Shown here: positions 6,665 through 16,800 of the stretch, piece after piece
Layout of the letters: each line of letters opens with the position of its first letter
Numbering within the stretch: position 1 is the first letter of the stretch
IMG/VR virus record: IMGVR_UViG_3300008050_000144
Span: 1 to 34,535 of that record
Direction: 5' to 3' (one strand)
Source of the DNA: a virus
Length of the DNA stretch: 34,535 nt
The notes under the pieces: model-generated
What the model was told of the DNA's origin: nothing
What the model saw: only the letters and a program-made list of their open reading frames with translations
Databases searched by the model: none
Program-made: the position numbers and the translations under genes

Positions 6665-8206
6665 ATGGCGCGGTTAAAGCAGCAGCACCCGCAGAATTAC
6701 ATATCCAGTGGTAATATTAACACTGAGTTCGAGAGCATCATTCGCTACGTTAATGCGGCTGAGCTGGGTAACTTTACGATTGGTGAGTTGCTCGATAAAA
6801 TCTACGACGAAAACGGTGAGTTCGACGGCCCTATTGAATTTAGAGCCGACACCACGGTCGGCATTCAGTATCGTGTAGGCGAGTTTGACGCCAGTGAAGC
6901 AGACGAAGATTGGGTAACACTTATCGATTACGCTGATCTGCGCGGCCCCGCCGGGACCAGCGTCGGTTCAGTTGAGGGCGCAATCTTTTTTAACCGCCAA
7001 GAATTTACTGCGACATCCGCCCAGACTGTTTTTAGTTACACCTTCGACACTACCGATGATGTCATGGTCTGGACAAATGGGGTGCTCAACATCGAAGCTG
7101 ACTACACTAAAGATGCGGCAGCCAACACCGTTACGTTCGCAGTTGGCCGCGCCACCAGCGACAAAATAACCATCCTTACCGTCCGCGCTTCGTCTGTCAC
7201 CAATTACCGGCGCTCTGATATAGTAGCTTCTGCCTCACAGGCTGTATTCCCATTTGTTCATACTAATGATGAAACCCTCTTAGTCTATAAGAACGGGATT
7301 ATTCTTGTTGAGGGCGGCGGTAACGACTACACATCCAGCGCCTCGTCTGACACCATCACGTTGGTTAGTGCCGCTTCGGTATCTGATAAAATCACCATCC
7401 TGACTATCGAAAATCTGGCCGCACAAAATATCACGGGCCTCATGTTCGAAAGCGAATACACGGACAGCAGCGGTTCAATCATGTATTCCACCCTATTCAT
7501 TGAGGATGGCGACATTCCACAGGCAAAGGTCAACGGCCTAGTTGCCGCGTTATCTGATAACGCGACTCTCACGGTTTCAGCCTCAACCCCCGTATCACCC
7601 AGCACTGGCGATTTGTGGCAAGACACATCTGTCTCACCCAATAAGCTTAAATTCTATGATGGTGCGGCTTGGATCAGCACATCCCCCTCATCCGAACTTC
7701 CAGCATTTACCAGCTCAAACGCTGGTGAATATGTTCGCGTAAACGGCACCGGCACCAGCTACGAGTTGGGCACAATCGATTTCTCAACTCTCGTCCCCAA
7801 AACCTATATGGGCGCAGCTAATGGTGTTGCCTCTCTTGACAGTACCGGCAAAATGCCAATCACCCAACTGCCGGAAATCTTCTCGGTGGATACCATTAAC
7901 TTCACCGAAGCAACCGTGGCTAACGGCACCGGCAAGTTTATTAAATGGATTTATAAACAGAAAGTGCGCTTCGACGGCATCACTCACAAGCTATCAGCGG
8001 GCACATGTACTATTCAACTGGCTGTTGATGGTACTACCGTAGGCTCCACGCACGCTTCCACCACAAGCCAAACAAACAGCGCCATTTCTCCGACCATTGA
8101 GGTTGACGGCACTTCGACCGCAAAGCGAATTGAGCTAGATGTAACCTCGGCTTCTGGTACCGGTGATTTGGAGGTAGGGTTTTCCGTCGCAACACTGAGC
8201 ACATAA
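6665..8206 (+). CDS. Tail fibre protein with two repeated beta domains
   Basis: This 513-residue Ser/Thr/Gly-rich protein follows the nozzle gene directly, and an AGGAGG-like site lies in the end of the nozzle gene (gaaggaggattagaATG). Residues 1-105 form an attachment domain (YISSGNINTEFESIIRYVNAA, then DLRGPAGTS). Two related units follow at about 108-175 and 183-248. Each has an aromatic 'vFsYtFdTtDdvmVwtNGvl' or 'vFpFvHTNDETLLVYKNGII' core ending in SDKITILT, like fibre-anchor repeats in podoviral fibres. The rest is a linker and a C-terminal beta domain (FSVDTINFTEATVANGTGKF onward) likely to bind the receptor. No depolymerase motif is visible. It probably sets host range, which is inference. 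Confidence 0.75.
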   Translation: MARLKQQHPQNYISSGNINTEFESIIRYVNAAELGNFTIGELLDKIYDENGEFDGPIEFRADTTVGIQYRVGEFDASEADEDWVTLIDYADLRGPAGTSVGSVEGAIFFNRQEFTATSAQTVFSYTFDTTDDVMVWTNGVLNIEADYTKDAAANTVTFAVGRATSDKITILTVRASSVTNYRRSDIVASASQAVFPFVHTNDETLLVYKNGIILVEGGGNDYTSSASSDTITLVSAASVSDKITILTIENLAAQNITGLMFESEYTDSSGSIMYSTLFIEDGDIPQAKVNGLVAALSDNATLTVSASTPVSPSTGDLWQDTSVSPNKLKFYDGAAWISTSPSSELPAFTSSNAGEYVRVNGTGTSYELGTIDFSTLVPKTYMGAANGVASLDSTGKMPITQLPEIFSVDTINFTEATVANGTGKFIKWIYKQKVRFDGITHKLSAGTCTIQLAVDGTTVGSTHASTTSQTNSAISPTIEVDGTSTAKRIELDVTSASGTGDLEVGFSVATLST

Positions 8207-8251
8207 ATGAGGGGTAGCTAATCGGGCTAGGCCAAAAGGAAAAGGATAAAA

Positions 8252-9190
8252 ATGGATGAGACAGCAGTGAACAAGATTATAGAAAATCGTAGAGATAAAG
8301 CTCGTACTGGCCTGCCGCAGGTTGATGTCCCGTCCCGCGCCTCACTCATGCGTTCTTTGACCGATGATGCTGGGCACACGGACAGCCAAACAGTTCACGC
8401 CCAACCCGGCGAAATAATGATCCCCGTCAAGGTTCAAAAAGATAATCCAGATCTCATGCCTCTCATAATCGAAGCCTTCGAAAAAAGCGGAGCCGACCCC
8501 AGACAAGCTGTCGTAGGGCAAGGCAAACGAAACCCCTATACCGGCAATGAACAGCACGGCTTCTTCGATTTCATAGACGATGTCCTCCCCTATATCGGCG
8601 GGGCTGTCGGTGGCATATTCGGGCCAGTTGGTGCGGGCCTCGGCAGCGCCGCAGGCACGCTCCTGTCTGGCGGCGACATCAAAGACGCCGCTGTCTCTGG
8701 TATCGGCAGCTACGCGGGTGCTGAGTTCCTCGGCCCCGCACTTGGCCTGGATGGGACTGTCGGAAGCGCACTTGGAACATCTGGTATTGGTGGTGCGATT
8801 GCAGGTGCTTTGCCCGCAACGGCGCTTTCGTCCGGTCTCGGTACTCTCGGCGGTGGTTTATTAGGGACTGCTCTAGCTAGTACACTCATGTCAGACAAAA
8901 CTGAAACCGCAGAAGCGCAACAAATCAGCGCAGCGTCAGCACAGGCACCCGCTGCCAGCGAGAGGAGTATCCCACTTCCGGGCCAGTATAATCTGGAGAC
9001 TCCGCAAGGGAACCCGACCCCGTACCAAGGCGGGGCCAGAAAGAATACCGGCGTAAACTATATTTACGAGGTCACGGACCGAACCACTGGCCTTCCTCGT
9101 GAAATATCAACTGAACCACACGCATTTTCACGCAGCCTCGGCGACAACGAGCGTCGCAAGAAATTCCTTGGAGGTGCAATAACAGTATGA
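8252..9190 (+). CDS. Gly/Ala-rich internal virion (ejection) protein
   Basis: This 312-residue protein has an AAGGA-type ribosome binding site. The N-terminal domain (1-105) contains VHAQPGEIMIPVKVQKDNP, then GADPRQAVVG and NPYTGNEQHGFFD. I associate this arrangement with podoviral internal proteins. Residues about 108-215 are a long Gly/Ala/Leu-rich segment with several glycine-zipper-like stretches (YIGGAVGGIFGPVGAGLG; GIGGAIAGALPATALSSGLG), suggesting membrane insertion during DNA ejection. The C-terminus is polar. The gene overlaps the GNAT gene by 4 bases (ATGA). Role by context is a pilot/ejection protein. No enzyme motif is seen. Confidence 0.65.
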   Translation: MDETAVNKIIENRRDKARTGLPQVDVPSRASLMRSLTDDAGHTDSQTVHAQPGEIMIPVKVQKDNPDLMPLIIEAFEKSGADPRQAVVGQGKRNPYTGNEQHGFFDFIDDVLPYIGGAVGGIFGPVGAGLGSAAGTLLSGGDIKDAAVSGIGSYAGAEFLGPALGLDGTVGSALGTSGIGGAIAGALPATALSSGLGTLGGGLLGTALASTLMSDKTETAEAQQISAASAQAPAASERSIPLPGQYNLETPQGNPTPYQGGARKNTGVNYIYEVTDRTTGLPREISTEPHAFSRSLGDNERRKKFLGGAITV

Positions 9191-9621
9191 TTCGAGAGGC
9201 GACAATCCATGACGCTACCGCCCTTGTCGACCTTGGCCACGAACTCTTAAACGAGAGCCAGGACACGGCCAGATTTAGTGACAAGAGGGCACGTCAGACG
9301 ATCCTCCGGTACATAACAGACAAGAACAAAATCATATTTATTGACCAAGACGGTAGAGGGGCGATTCTCGCACACATAAGCCAATTTGATTTCTCAGACG
9401 AAACATACGCCTTTGAACAGTATTGGTTTGTTAAACAAGAAAGTCGGGGCGGGCCTACAGCCCTAAGACTCTATAAGGCATTCGAAGATTGGGCCAAAAA
9501 AAAAGGTGTGACTGATATACGCTTTGGGATCGGGACAGGAGTTAATCTTGCCGCCACAGAAAAATTATTAAAGCAGCTCGGCCACACAAAAATTGGCGGC
9601 TTTTATAAAAAGGAATTGTAA
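9187..9621 (+). CDS. GNAT-family N-acetyltransferase
   Basis: This 144-residue protein has the expected layout of a GNAT fold. The N-terminal strand and helix are MIREATIHDATALVDLGHELLNES. A central strand (YAFEQYWFVKQESRGGPTALRLYKAFEDWAKKKG) carries the 'RGGPTA..L' segment equivalent to the acetyl-CoA pyrophosphate-binding loop (about residues 90-97). The end is VTDIRFGIGTGVNLAATEKLLKQLGHTKIGGFYKKEL, the usual 'n..a...ye..GF......y.k' ending. The substrate is unknown. Genes of this type are seen among structural genes of other podoviruses, where their target is unclear. It starts within the stop of the upstream ejection-protein gene (ATGA) and is probably coupled to it. Confidence 0.82.
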   Translation: MIREATIHDATALVDLGHELLNESQDTARFSDKRARQTILRYITDKNKIIFIDQDGRGAILAHISQFDFSDETYAFEQYWFVKQESRGGPTALRLYKAFEDWAKKKGVTDIRFGIGTGVNLAATEKLLKQLGHTKIGGFYKKEL

Positions 9622-9622
9622 T

Positions 9623-11050
9623 ATGCTTTCTATCGCAGAGTTATTTGAAACAGAAAAAACCTATCTATGCTTTTGCGGCGAAGGCGAAGGCGAAAGCGGC
9701 GGCGAAAGCGAAGACGGCGGCGCAGCCTTCGACGCATGGGCAGACGCCACAGTGAATACCGCAGACGCCACAGTGAATACCGCAGACACCACTTCTACGG
9801 ATACCGCAGACGCCACAGTGAATACCGCAGACACCACTTCTACGGATACCGCAGACGCCACAGTGAATACCGCAGACACCACTTCTACGGATACCGCAGA
9901 CGGCGCTTGGGAATGGAACTCTCAGGGCGGATATAATTATCCAGGCGACGCCCAAAGCCCAACGGGTACAACAGCTTCGGCTGGTCAATTTCAAAATTAT
10001 AATGATGTTTCCACAGAGGCAGGGAAGGCAACCTGGGGAGCGCAGAATGACTACTTCAACAAATCCGTTGAGCCAGCTTTCGGTAGAATGCTTGGTCTAA
10101 ACCGCACTCAAGAAGAAATTGACAAGGACGTGACAGTTACGGCTGGTATGCTGGGTGGCTATCAGGGAAAAGACCTAAATAGATATGTAAATGCCATGAC
10201 GGACGCCGCTTACCGTAACTACACCCAAAACGCTATCGGCCCATATGCACAAGACCCAAACTTCGCTAAGAACAACCGGAGTATCCAGCCCTGGGTTGGC
10301 GCTAAAGAATATCTTGGTAAGGAACTCACCAATGTAATCGCGCCATTCAAGTCCGACCTACCAATGAGCACTAAACTTGGTTACGGGGCTAATCTGATAG
10401 GTAAGGCGGTGATGCCATCGTACTTCACCGTTGCGGGTGCGCTCGTTGATGGTGCTAATCGGGCGATGGGAATTGCCCCCGGTGCTGCAACATTTAACTC
10501 AATGGGTGTGCCGCCCAACGCTGAATTTACTGACCATGGGAATAATGTGTGGAGCGCCGAATACCCCGACTCGCTCAGCGGCACCTGGTCCAGGGGTTAT
10601 GTGACTGACCCCGACTTCAACCCCGACGCTTATTCTGTGGGCGGGCCAGGGACGATTTCTTATGCAACAGCCAATCAAGACAATCTAATAGCTATGGGCG
10701 GTTTAACCGGCGGACTTGCTGCCCTAACTCTTGGTAGTCCCCCCTATTCAACGAGCAATACCCTTACCGCAGGGGGCGCGTCTGACAGCGGCGACTCTGG
10801 TGGCATGGGTTCTTCGATCGCCAATTCTAATAATAATACATTTTCGTCCAATATTAGCGGCGACAGCCAGGGTGGTGTTCCAGAGTCGAACGCTCCAGCT
10901 ACTCCAAACCAACCACTCCCGGCTGGTGTAACATACGCTTTCCCGGTCAAGGAGCGCGAGTTTGGGACGACTAGCTATACAATTCCTGCAACAATAGATG
11001 ACTCAAAAAGGTTTGGTCGCAGACGCGGCCTTCTCGCTGGTCTTTACTAG
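9623..11050 (+). CDS. Internal virion-type protein with 15-residue tandem repeats
   Basis: The start is the ATG at 9623 with AAGGA 8-9 bases upstream. An in-frame ATG at 9593 would overlap the GNAT gene for no reason. The 475-residue product begins with a Cys-containing stretch (YLCFCGEGEGESGG) and a Gly/Glu/Asp-rich arm. The tandem repeat region at residues 40-91 has the unit ADATVNTADTTSTDT. Then comes a helical domain (YFNKSVEPAFGRMLGLNRTQEE, then YQGKDLNRYVNAMTDAAYRNY), and hydrophobic Gly-rich stretches (AVMPSYFTVAGALVDGANRAMG; LIAMGGLTGGLAALTLG). The C-terminal half is Ser/Asn-rich and ends RRRGLLAGLY. It lies between other candidate ejection proteins, so I call it a virion protein by context. 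No family was recognised. Confidence 0.6.
   Translation: MLSIAELFETEKTYLCFCGEGEGESGGESEDGGAAFDAWADATVNTADATVNTADTTSTDTADATVNTADTTSTDTADATVNTADTTSTDTADGAWEWNSQGGYNYPGDAQSPTGTTASAGQFQNYNDVSTEAGKATWGAQNDYFNKSVEPAFGRMLGLNRTQEEIDKDVTVTAGMLGGYQGKDLNRYVNAMTDAAYRNYTQNAIGPYAQDPNFAKNNRSIQPWVGAKEYLGKELTNVIAPFKSDLPMSTKLGYGANLIGKAVMPSYFTVAGALVDGANRAMGIAPGAATFNSMGVPPNAEFTDHGNNVWSAEYPDSLSGTWSRGYVTDPDFNPDAYSVGGPGTISYATANQDNLIAMGGLTGGLAALTLGSPPYSTSNTLTAGGASDSGDSGGMGSSIANSNNNTFSSNISGDSQGGVPESNAPATPNQPLPAGVTYAFPVKEREFGTTSYTIPATIDDSKRFGRRRGLLAGLY
9740..9895 (+). repeat. Coding tandem repeat, A-(A-B)x3
   Basis: Unit A (gcagacgccacagtgaatac + c, 21 bp) occurs at 9740-9760 and again at 9761-9781. It then alternates with unit B (24 bp, begins gcagacaccacttctacgg) as three 45-bp A-B units covering 9761-9895. 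The copies are identical at DNA level, indicating recent expansion. The units are multiples of 3, so copy-number change keeps the frame and only alters the length of an Ala/Thr/Asp-rich linker. Confidence 0.95.
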
Positions 11051-11059
11051 AGGTTTATC

Positions 11060-11905
11060 ATGGCACTAGGCGACGCGATTTCAAAAGGCGTAGACATTTA
11101 CAGCATCTTCGGTGGTGACTCCCAGATGGCGGATATCCTTGGCCTTGGCTCAGCCGCCTGGGGCGCATGGTCTGCCGGTGACGACGCTCAGAGGTCCGCC
11201 GATCTGTACGAGCAACAGCTCGCTGATCAACGTGCCGTAATTCAGAACGAGATGGGCTACCGTAACCTTGTGCGTGATCGCATGCTCGCCGAGACAGGCG
11301 GCTTACGCGAGTCACTCAGCGCTGCGGCTCAGAATCTTGGCCCTTATTCGCAGGGTCTCGATCCAAATCAATTCGAATTACGCGCCAACCAGATTATGGG
11401 CAACAACCTGCAAGCTCTTGATGCGGTAGTAAACCGCGTCAACTCAGAAAGCCGCGCCTCACTTTTGAACACCGGTCTCGCTGATGGCACCACCCACGAG
11501 GCAAACAGACAAGCCGAGATGATGGCCAGGTTCGCACCGCTGGTTAATAAAACCTTGGATGACGCTCGCACCCAGGCTCTTGCCGAATACACTGGTCTCA
11601 ACAAAGACATCGCCAAGAACCGCAAGAATGCTCTTGAGGAAATATCCTATATTTATGGCGAGCCTCTCGAATACGAAGCTAAACTCCTTGGCGATAACCC
11701 AAGCAGTGCAATGAATAGCCTGTCGTCGACCATGTCTGACTTCCAAACCTTCATGGACGAGAACGCAGCGGGTGCGAACACGGCATATGGCGACAGAATG
11801 AAAGCCGCCAAGGATCGTATCGCTGCTAGAAACACCAACACCAGCTTCTCCAGAAACGTCTCAGGTTTGACGAATGATGGATGGGGCGAGACGATGTACC
11901 TATAA
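11060..11905 (+). CDS. Internal virion protein (helical, ejection module)
   Basis: This 281-residue protein has an AGAGG ribosome binding site (tagaggtttatcATG). A short hydrophobic N-terminal part (DILGLGSAAWGAWSAGDDAQRSADLYEQQ) is followed by an almost wholly helical, Gln/Asn/Ala-rich body with NEMGYRNLVRDRMLAETGGL, NQIMGNNLQALDAVVNRVNS and MKAAKDRIAARN. The layout (hydrophobic start, then long amphipathic helices, and place before two larger virion proteins) resembles T7 gp14-type internal core proteins that cross the outer membrane first. This is an analogy, not a detected homology. The next gene begins 10 bases after the stop. Confidence 0.6.
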   Translation: MALGDAISKGVDIYSIFGGDSQMADILGLGSAAWGAWSAGDDAQRSADLYEQQLADQRAVIQNEMGYRNLVRDRMLAETGGLRESLSAAAQNLGPYSQGLDPNQFELRANQIMGNNLQALDAVVNRVNSESRASLLNTGLADGTTHEANRQAEMMARFAPLVNKTLDDARTQALAEYTGLNKDIAKNRKNALEEISYIYGEPLEYEAKLLGDNPSSAMNSLSSTMSDFQTFMDENAAGANTAYGDRMKAAKDRIAARNTNTSFSRNVSGLTNDGWGETMYL

Positions 11906-11914
11906 GAGGACACT

Positions 11915-13762
11915 ATGGCTTTAAGCTTTTTAAACGACCAGATCAAAGGCGAAGACCGCTCGGACAAGCGCTACGCTGGCAAACGCAAAGCCAACGCAGA
12001 GGCCATGTCCGCCCTCCTCAAAGAGGCGAAGACGAACGGTCAAGAGCTGTCCATGAAAAACCTGATGGATCACGTCAAGACTATTGCTGGCGATGATCCC
12101 GTCTTGCTCGGTCAGTTCCCTGCCAACAAGATAATGGAGATGCGTGCGCAGGCCACTCAAGAGAACCGCCAGAAGATGATCGAAGACCGCGAGTTCGATC
12201 TATGGCAAAACGGTCAGACGATGTTGACTGCTGGTCGCAAAATTATTGAAGAGGGTGTCGAGGGCAACCTTACTCCAGAGACTATTTCAGAGAACCTCCT
12301 CAAAGTCCTTGGCCCGGAAAAGCTGAAACAAATGGGCGGCGCTAAATGGATTGCTGGTTACCGCTTGCAGCATACCCAAAAGATAGCTGAGAAAGCCAGA
12401 ACAGCATTTGGCACAAGCATCGACCCCGAACGCCTCAAAGCGGTCGCTGAGCTTTACCCCGGAACAGAGAGTCTTCTCAAGCCTCTGATTGAAGAGAATC
12501 AGAGGGCACGCCTACTGTCTGACAATGCTGCTGCCATCAAGATGCTCGGTAAGCATCAAGACAAAGAGTGGTACGAATCAGTTGTTAAGCTGTATCCTAA
12601 AGCAGCGACGCAGCTTAGAGCGCAGTTGGAATCGAATCAAAGGGATGCCTCTGAGGCACGACAGACGGCATTGAAGGAAAAAATTCTGGCAGACAAACTT
12701 CTTATTAAAATGATCGCGACCGGCAACATCGACGAAGCAAAAAATTACATTGATTTATTTTCATCTGACGGCGACGGCAGAAGCGCATTCTCAGAACGCG
12801 ATATAGAAAATTTAATTAAGACCATGAAGCCGTTGGCAAGACTGGCCCAGTTAAATAAATGGGAGGCCAAGGAAGTAAAAAATACAGCAACAGCATTGGC
12901 GCAAACTAAGGCAACAATAGAAGCCGCCAAAAAAGATTTTGGATCATTCAACGAATATGAAAAGGGCACCCCCGGCGCAATGATAATGAATTATCTTGGC
13001 GGCAAATACTACATTCCTCAGAACAATGCTCAAGCTATTAAGGACGCCGTTAAAAAAGCGGTTAACGACGGCGTTGACCCACAGACGGCAGCAATCGAAA
13101 TAGTCAGTAAATTTGACCTTAATACTGTTGAACAAGCCACAGGCGTTATCAAAGCTCAAGTAATGTCATCTATAGATGGCGGCAGACTGCCCAAACCTGG
13201 CTTATTTCTGGATAAAGTGTTCCAGAGCTTTATCCAGACAACTAGGGACGCGACGCGGAAATTTCGGGAAGCCATTCCTCGTTATGAAGATGGTGATCTC
13301 GCGGCCCTTGACGCTACCAAGCAGAGGTATGAACAGAACTTGAAGATACTTGAGGCTGACCGCGATAACATTATTGAGAGGGCACAGACTACGCCAGATA
13401 CATGGCGAAATACTGAGGCGATTTTTGCAACCGATGGTGAAAACTTCTCTCTCATCGACGAACTAAACGCTGAGATCAAATGGTTGCGCGATGTGATGGA
13501 AAACACCAACGTCAACGCGGACCCTGACCACCTTCTTGAACCCAGAAAATCAACTGTGCCGCCAGCGCACGGTAAGGCCGTGGATGATGTTATAAAAATG
13601 GTGAGTAAGTATAAGAACATCTTTACAGATAGGGATAAAGTAATCAGGGAAGCTATCAGAAAGGTCTCTGAGGAGAGTGGTGTTTCGACTAAAGACCTCG
13701 CAAATGCCTACGATAAAAAGACCGGCTGGCACGCCGCTAATAACACCTCGATGACACCCTAA
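11915..13762 (+). CDS. Large helical internal virion protein
   Basis: The product is 615 residues with ribosome binding site AGAGGA 5-8 bases before the ATG. It is predicted helical nearly throughout and highly charged. Examples are IKGEDRSDKRYAGKRKANAE, RAQATQENRQKMIEDREFDL and RDASEARQTALKEKILADKL. No cysteine-rich, membrane or catalytic motif is evident. Two weakly similar segments (SIDPERLKAVAELYPGTESLLK and DKEWYESVVKLYPKAATQLR) look like internal helical repeats. Position just before the giant protein and after a gp14-like protein suggests the middle component of the ejected core, comparable in place to T7 gp15. This is inference from order and composition. No known family was recognised. 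Confidence 0.6.
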   Translation: MALSFLNDQIKGEDRSDKRYAGKRKANAEAMSALLKEAKTNGQELSMKNLMDHVKTIAGDDPVLLGQFPANKIMEMRAQATQENRQKMIEDREFDLWQNGQTMLTAGRKIIEEGVEGNLTPETISENLLKVLGPEKLKQMGGAKWIAGYRLQHTQKIAEKARTAFGTSIDPERLKAVAELYPGTESLLKPLIEENQRARLLSDNAAAIKMLGKHQDKEWYESVVKLYPKAATQLRAQLESNQRDASEARQTALKEKILADKLLIKMIATGNIDEAKNYIDLFSSDGDGRSAFSERDIENLIKTMKPLARLAQLNKWEAKEVKNTATALAQTKATIEAAKKDFGSFNEYEKGTPGAMIMNYLGGKYYIPQNNAQAIKDAVKKAVNDGVDPQTAAIEIVSKFDLNTVEQATGVIKAQVMSSIDGGRLPKPGLFLDKVFQSFIQTTRDATRKFREAIPRYEDGDLAALDATKQRYEQNLKILEADRDNIIERAQTTPDTWRNTEAIFATDGENFSLIDELNAEIKWLRDVMENTNVNADPDHLLEPRKSTVPPAHGKAVDDVIKMVSKYKNIFTDRDKVIREAIRKVSEESGVSTKDLANAYDKKTGWHAANNTSMTP

Positions 13763-13784
13763 TAGGGACGACAGCTACCCAGGC

Positions 13785-13824
13785 TCTCCAGTAATTTCGT
13801 CTGATCACAGGCGGAAACTGGAGA
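13785..13824 (+). promoter_or_regulatory. Stem-loop that covers the ribosome binding site of the giant gene
   Basis: TCTCCAGT at 13785-13792 is an exact complement of ACTGGAGA at 13817-13824. The GGAGA in the second arm is the only good ribosome binding site for the GTG start at 13831. The 24-base loop contains one copy of TCGTCTGA. If the stem forms it would lower initiation of the 3398-residue protein. An 8-bp stem over 40 bases could also be chance. Confidence 0.35.
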
Positions 13825-13830
13825 ACCGAA

Positions 13831-16800
13831 GTGGCATATGATGCAGGCAAGGGTCTTGACTGGTCTACCGACGCGGCCCCCGTAGAATCAGACTACACAA
13901 CCATACCCCCCAATGAAGTATTAAAGAGCGCACGCTTTGTGAACGATGCGGCTGAATACTATCGTGAGCGCGATGGTAAGGAGTTTGCGTCTCAGGAAGA
14001 TGTCATTGAATACTTCTTTAAGGACAGGCAGTGGCGCAATCTTAACTCCATTTCCGCAGGCATGGATGTCGCCAATTCATTCAATGACCCAGACGAGCAG
14101 AGATTGCGCCTTGGTCGTCTCCAAAAAGTCTACGAGAACCAGCCTAATTTTTGGAATCGTGAAGGCGGTTGGGAAGAGTTTGCTACCAACATCCTTCCCG
14201 CAGTCCTCCTTGACCCGGTAAACTTATTCGGCGCTGGCTCCGGTAAAATGGCCGCGACCGCAGCCATGACGGCAGCCCAACGCACTGCCGTCAGGCATGG
14301 CACGCAAATGCTTAGCGAAGGTGCGCTCAAGAAGGTGGGTATCAAGGCCGCCGCCAAGAAAGGTGCCTTGGTCGAGGGCGCGGTGAACGCGCCTATCGAA
14401 GCTGGCTTTGATGTTGCTGGCCAGGTGCGGGACATTCAGACAGGCATCCAAGACGAATATGATCCCACACGCACAGCCATCGCCTCTGGCCTTGGTACTT
14501 TAGCCGGTGGCGCACTCGGCGGTGCTTTCGGTGCTGGCGGTGGGATAGTGGCTAACGCAACGAAAGCCAGCCGCGCTGGTCGGAAGTTAGGCGAGGGCGA
14601 CATAGCCATTGAGGAGAATCTCGCATGGGATGCCCGCGATGAAGAGTTGGCAGACGAAGCTGCGCAGACAGCGCAGACCGCAGAAGAAGAAATGGCTGCT
14701 GTTGCTGATCTCCCCCCCTTGAACCCAACCCCAGAAGAACATCTCAGCAAGATCAATGAGGTCGAGTCTCGTCTGACTGAGGAACTTCAAGAGGTTCAAT
14801 CAGAACGCGGCCCGACCGACCCGGAAGTCCACGAAACACTGGTTGGTCACATTGATGCCATTCAACGTGTCAAACACTACCCGGAAATACGGGCAGACGC
14901 AGAAAGTAAACTTGCGGACCTCGACGCCTCTTCAAAAGAGGCTGGAGAGTTACGAAGGGCTGTCATTAGAGAGAACGCCCTTTATCGGGCAGTGCTTAAT
15001 GCGCCTGATGCCGCCACCGCCCGTGAGGTAATCGAACAACGCGCCATAGATGGAGCAGGCACTTCGAAAGAAAAGGCACCCAATGAAACTGTACGGACTG
15101 AGGAAACCGACGAGGTGGCACCCGCTGCCCCAGAAGCCGCGCAAGTTTTCGACGAACCCGATACTCCCAAGAACCTGGAAATCACAGACGAAGGCTTACA
15201 AAAGATTAATGACCGCGCCCTTGAACTAGCTAAAACAGAGCCGATCGATAGGGTAAACAGCACTCTTAAAAGCGAGTTTGGTGATGATGGTTTTCGCGCC
15301 TGGTCCGAGTGGTACGAGAAAAACCCGCCCACTATCAAAGAGGCCGAAGTAGTCGAGCGCACAGAAACAGACAACATCGACAACGTAATCACTGACCTCC
15401 AACGAGAGCGGACTAACGCCGTTCGTCGCGGAGACGAAAAAGCTGTCGTTACGGCAGACGAGCGCATCGCCGCCGCACACAGAACCCGTCGCGCCTCAAC
15501 CATCCCGACCATGCCGCCCAAGATCGAGACCAAGGCACCCCGTGCTGCCTACCTGCTTAATAACGGCCTGGACTCAGAGAAGATCGAGCGGCGCATTATG
15601 GAAGCGCGCAAGACTATTCCTAAAGGCAAGGGCAAGCAAACACGGTACCGCGACTCCGCTCGCCAAATCATCGAGCAAGCTTTCGCCGAGAGAGCCGCAC
15701 GCGAGTTCCTCCAATCAGCGATAGCCCGCATTAATGACCCTGACTATGAATTTAACCACGATGTAATCCGCGCCTACACCTTGGCCGATCCCGAAATGGC
15801 ACCCATGGAACATTTGGTTATGGATGCTCTGCGTGAGCACATTGCCACCGATGCTGTAGACTTTGTCGACACCTTAGAGGGTCTGGCTCCAGACGAAATG
15901 CGGATTGCTCTCGACCAGCGTTACGGAACGGGTATGACTGAGGTGGTTGAAAGCATGTTCGATCTTTTGTCCGGGCGGGCAGAAGACATCAAAGCCAATA
16001 TGTCAGTGACTCGCTGGAAAAACTTGCGGCCCGATCAGCGTGACCATATCAACGGCGAAGTAAAGAAACACGCCGACGCCCTGCGCCGTCTCAACCCCAA
16101 GATCGAAGATCATGTCCTCGATGCTGAGATCAGCCGCAAGCGCGAAGCACTCAAGGAAGAGCTGCGTATAGAAAACGCCGGTCTTATCCCCTCCCGTGGC
16201 TCCGGCGCAGAGGATAATCCCATCCTATCAGACGAGATCGTTACAGATAAAGAGGGCAATGCTCTCATCAACACCGAGCAGCTAGACCCCGTAACCGGCG
16301 AGCCGATGATCACCCTCCAACGTAAGACGGTGACTGGGCGGCAAGTCCTTACGCTACCGGGGGGCGTTAAAAAACTAGGTAAAATCCAAAGCGCTATTAA
16401 AGGTGCTCGCTACCGTGGCGTTGACGGTGAATACAGATATGACGGCGGCTACATCGGCAAACGCTTTGAGGATGCAGTAGAAGAAGTGCGTAGCTCCTAT
16501 GATGGTAAAGAAGGCTCAGCGATCCCTGTCAATGCCGACGATGTTCTCAAGTCCAGCCTGCCCAAGCGCCAAAAGAAGTTCCTCGCTGCCACATTATCAA
16601 ACGCTCAGAAGGAACTCGTCAAGGCACGCGCCGAAAGCACACAAATTTATGCCACGCGCTTACAGCTAAACGATACACCCGAAGCCAAGACCGGCACTAA
16701 AGTCCCATACACGGTCAGGGTTGGGGACGTTGTTGGCTTAAAGCAGCAAGGCAGAGCGCAAGCCAAAGTCGAAATGGCCGACGGCAAAGTAGTGGACAAT

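Noticed and set aside
9740-9895. Repeat array as a possible CRISPR
   Set aside because: The units are directly adjacent with no variable spacers and are translated in frame, so this is a coding tandem repeat.
9661-9994. Three overlapping open frames across the 45-bp repeats, two on the - strand
   Set aside because: They are open only because a stop-free repeat was multiplied. The frame starting at 9623 has the ribosome binding site and continues well past the repeats.
4346-13773. Shared TAATAGGGACGAC just after stop codons at 4346 and 13760, reminiscent of the end of T7-type promoters
   Set aside because: A 13-base match between two sites is expected by chance at this length, and there is no common sequence further upstream as a T7-like promoter would need.
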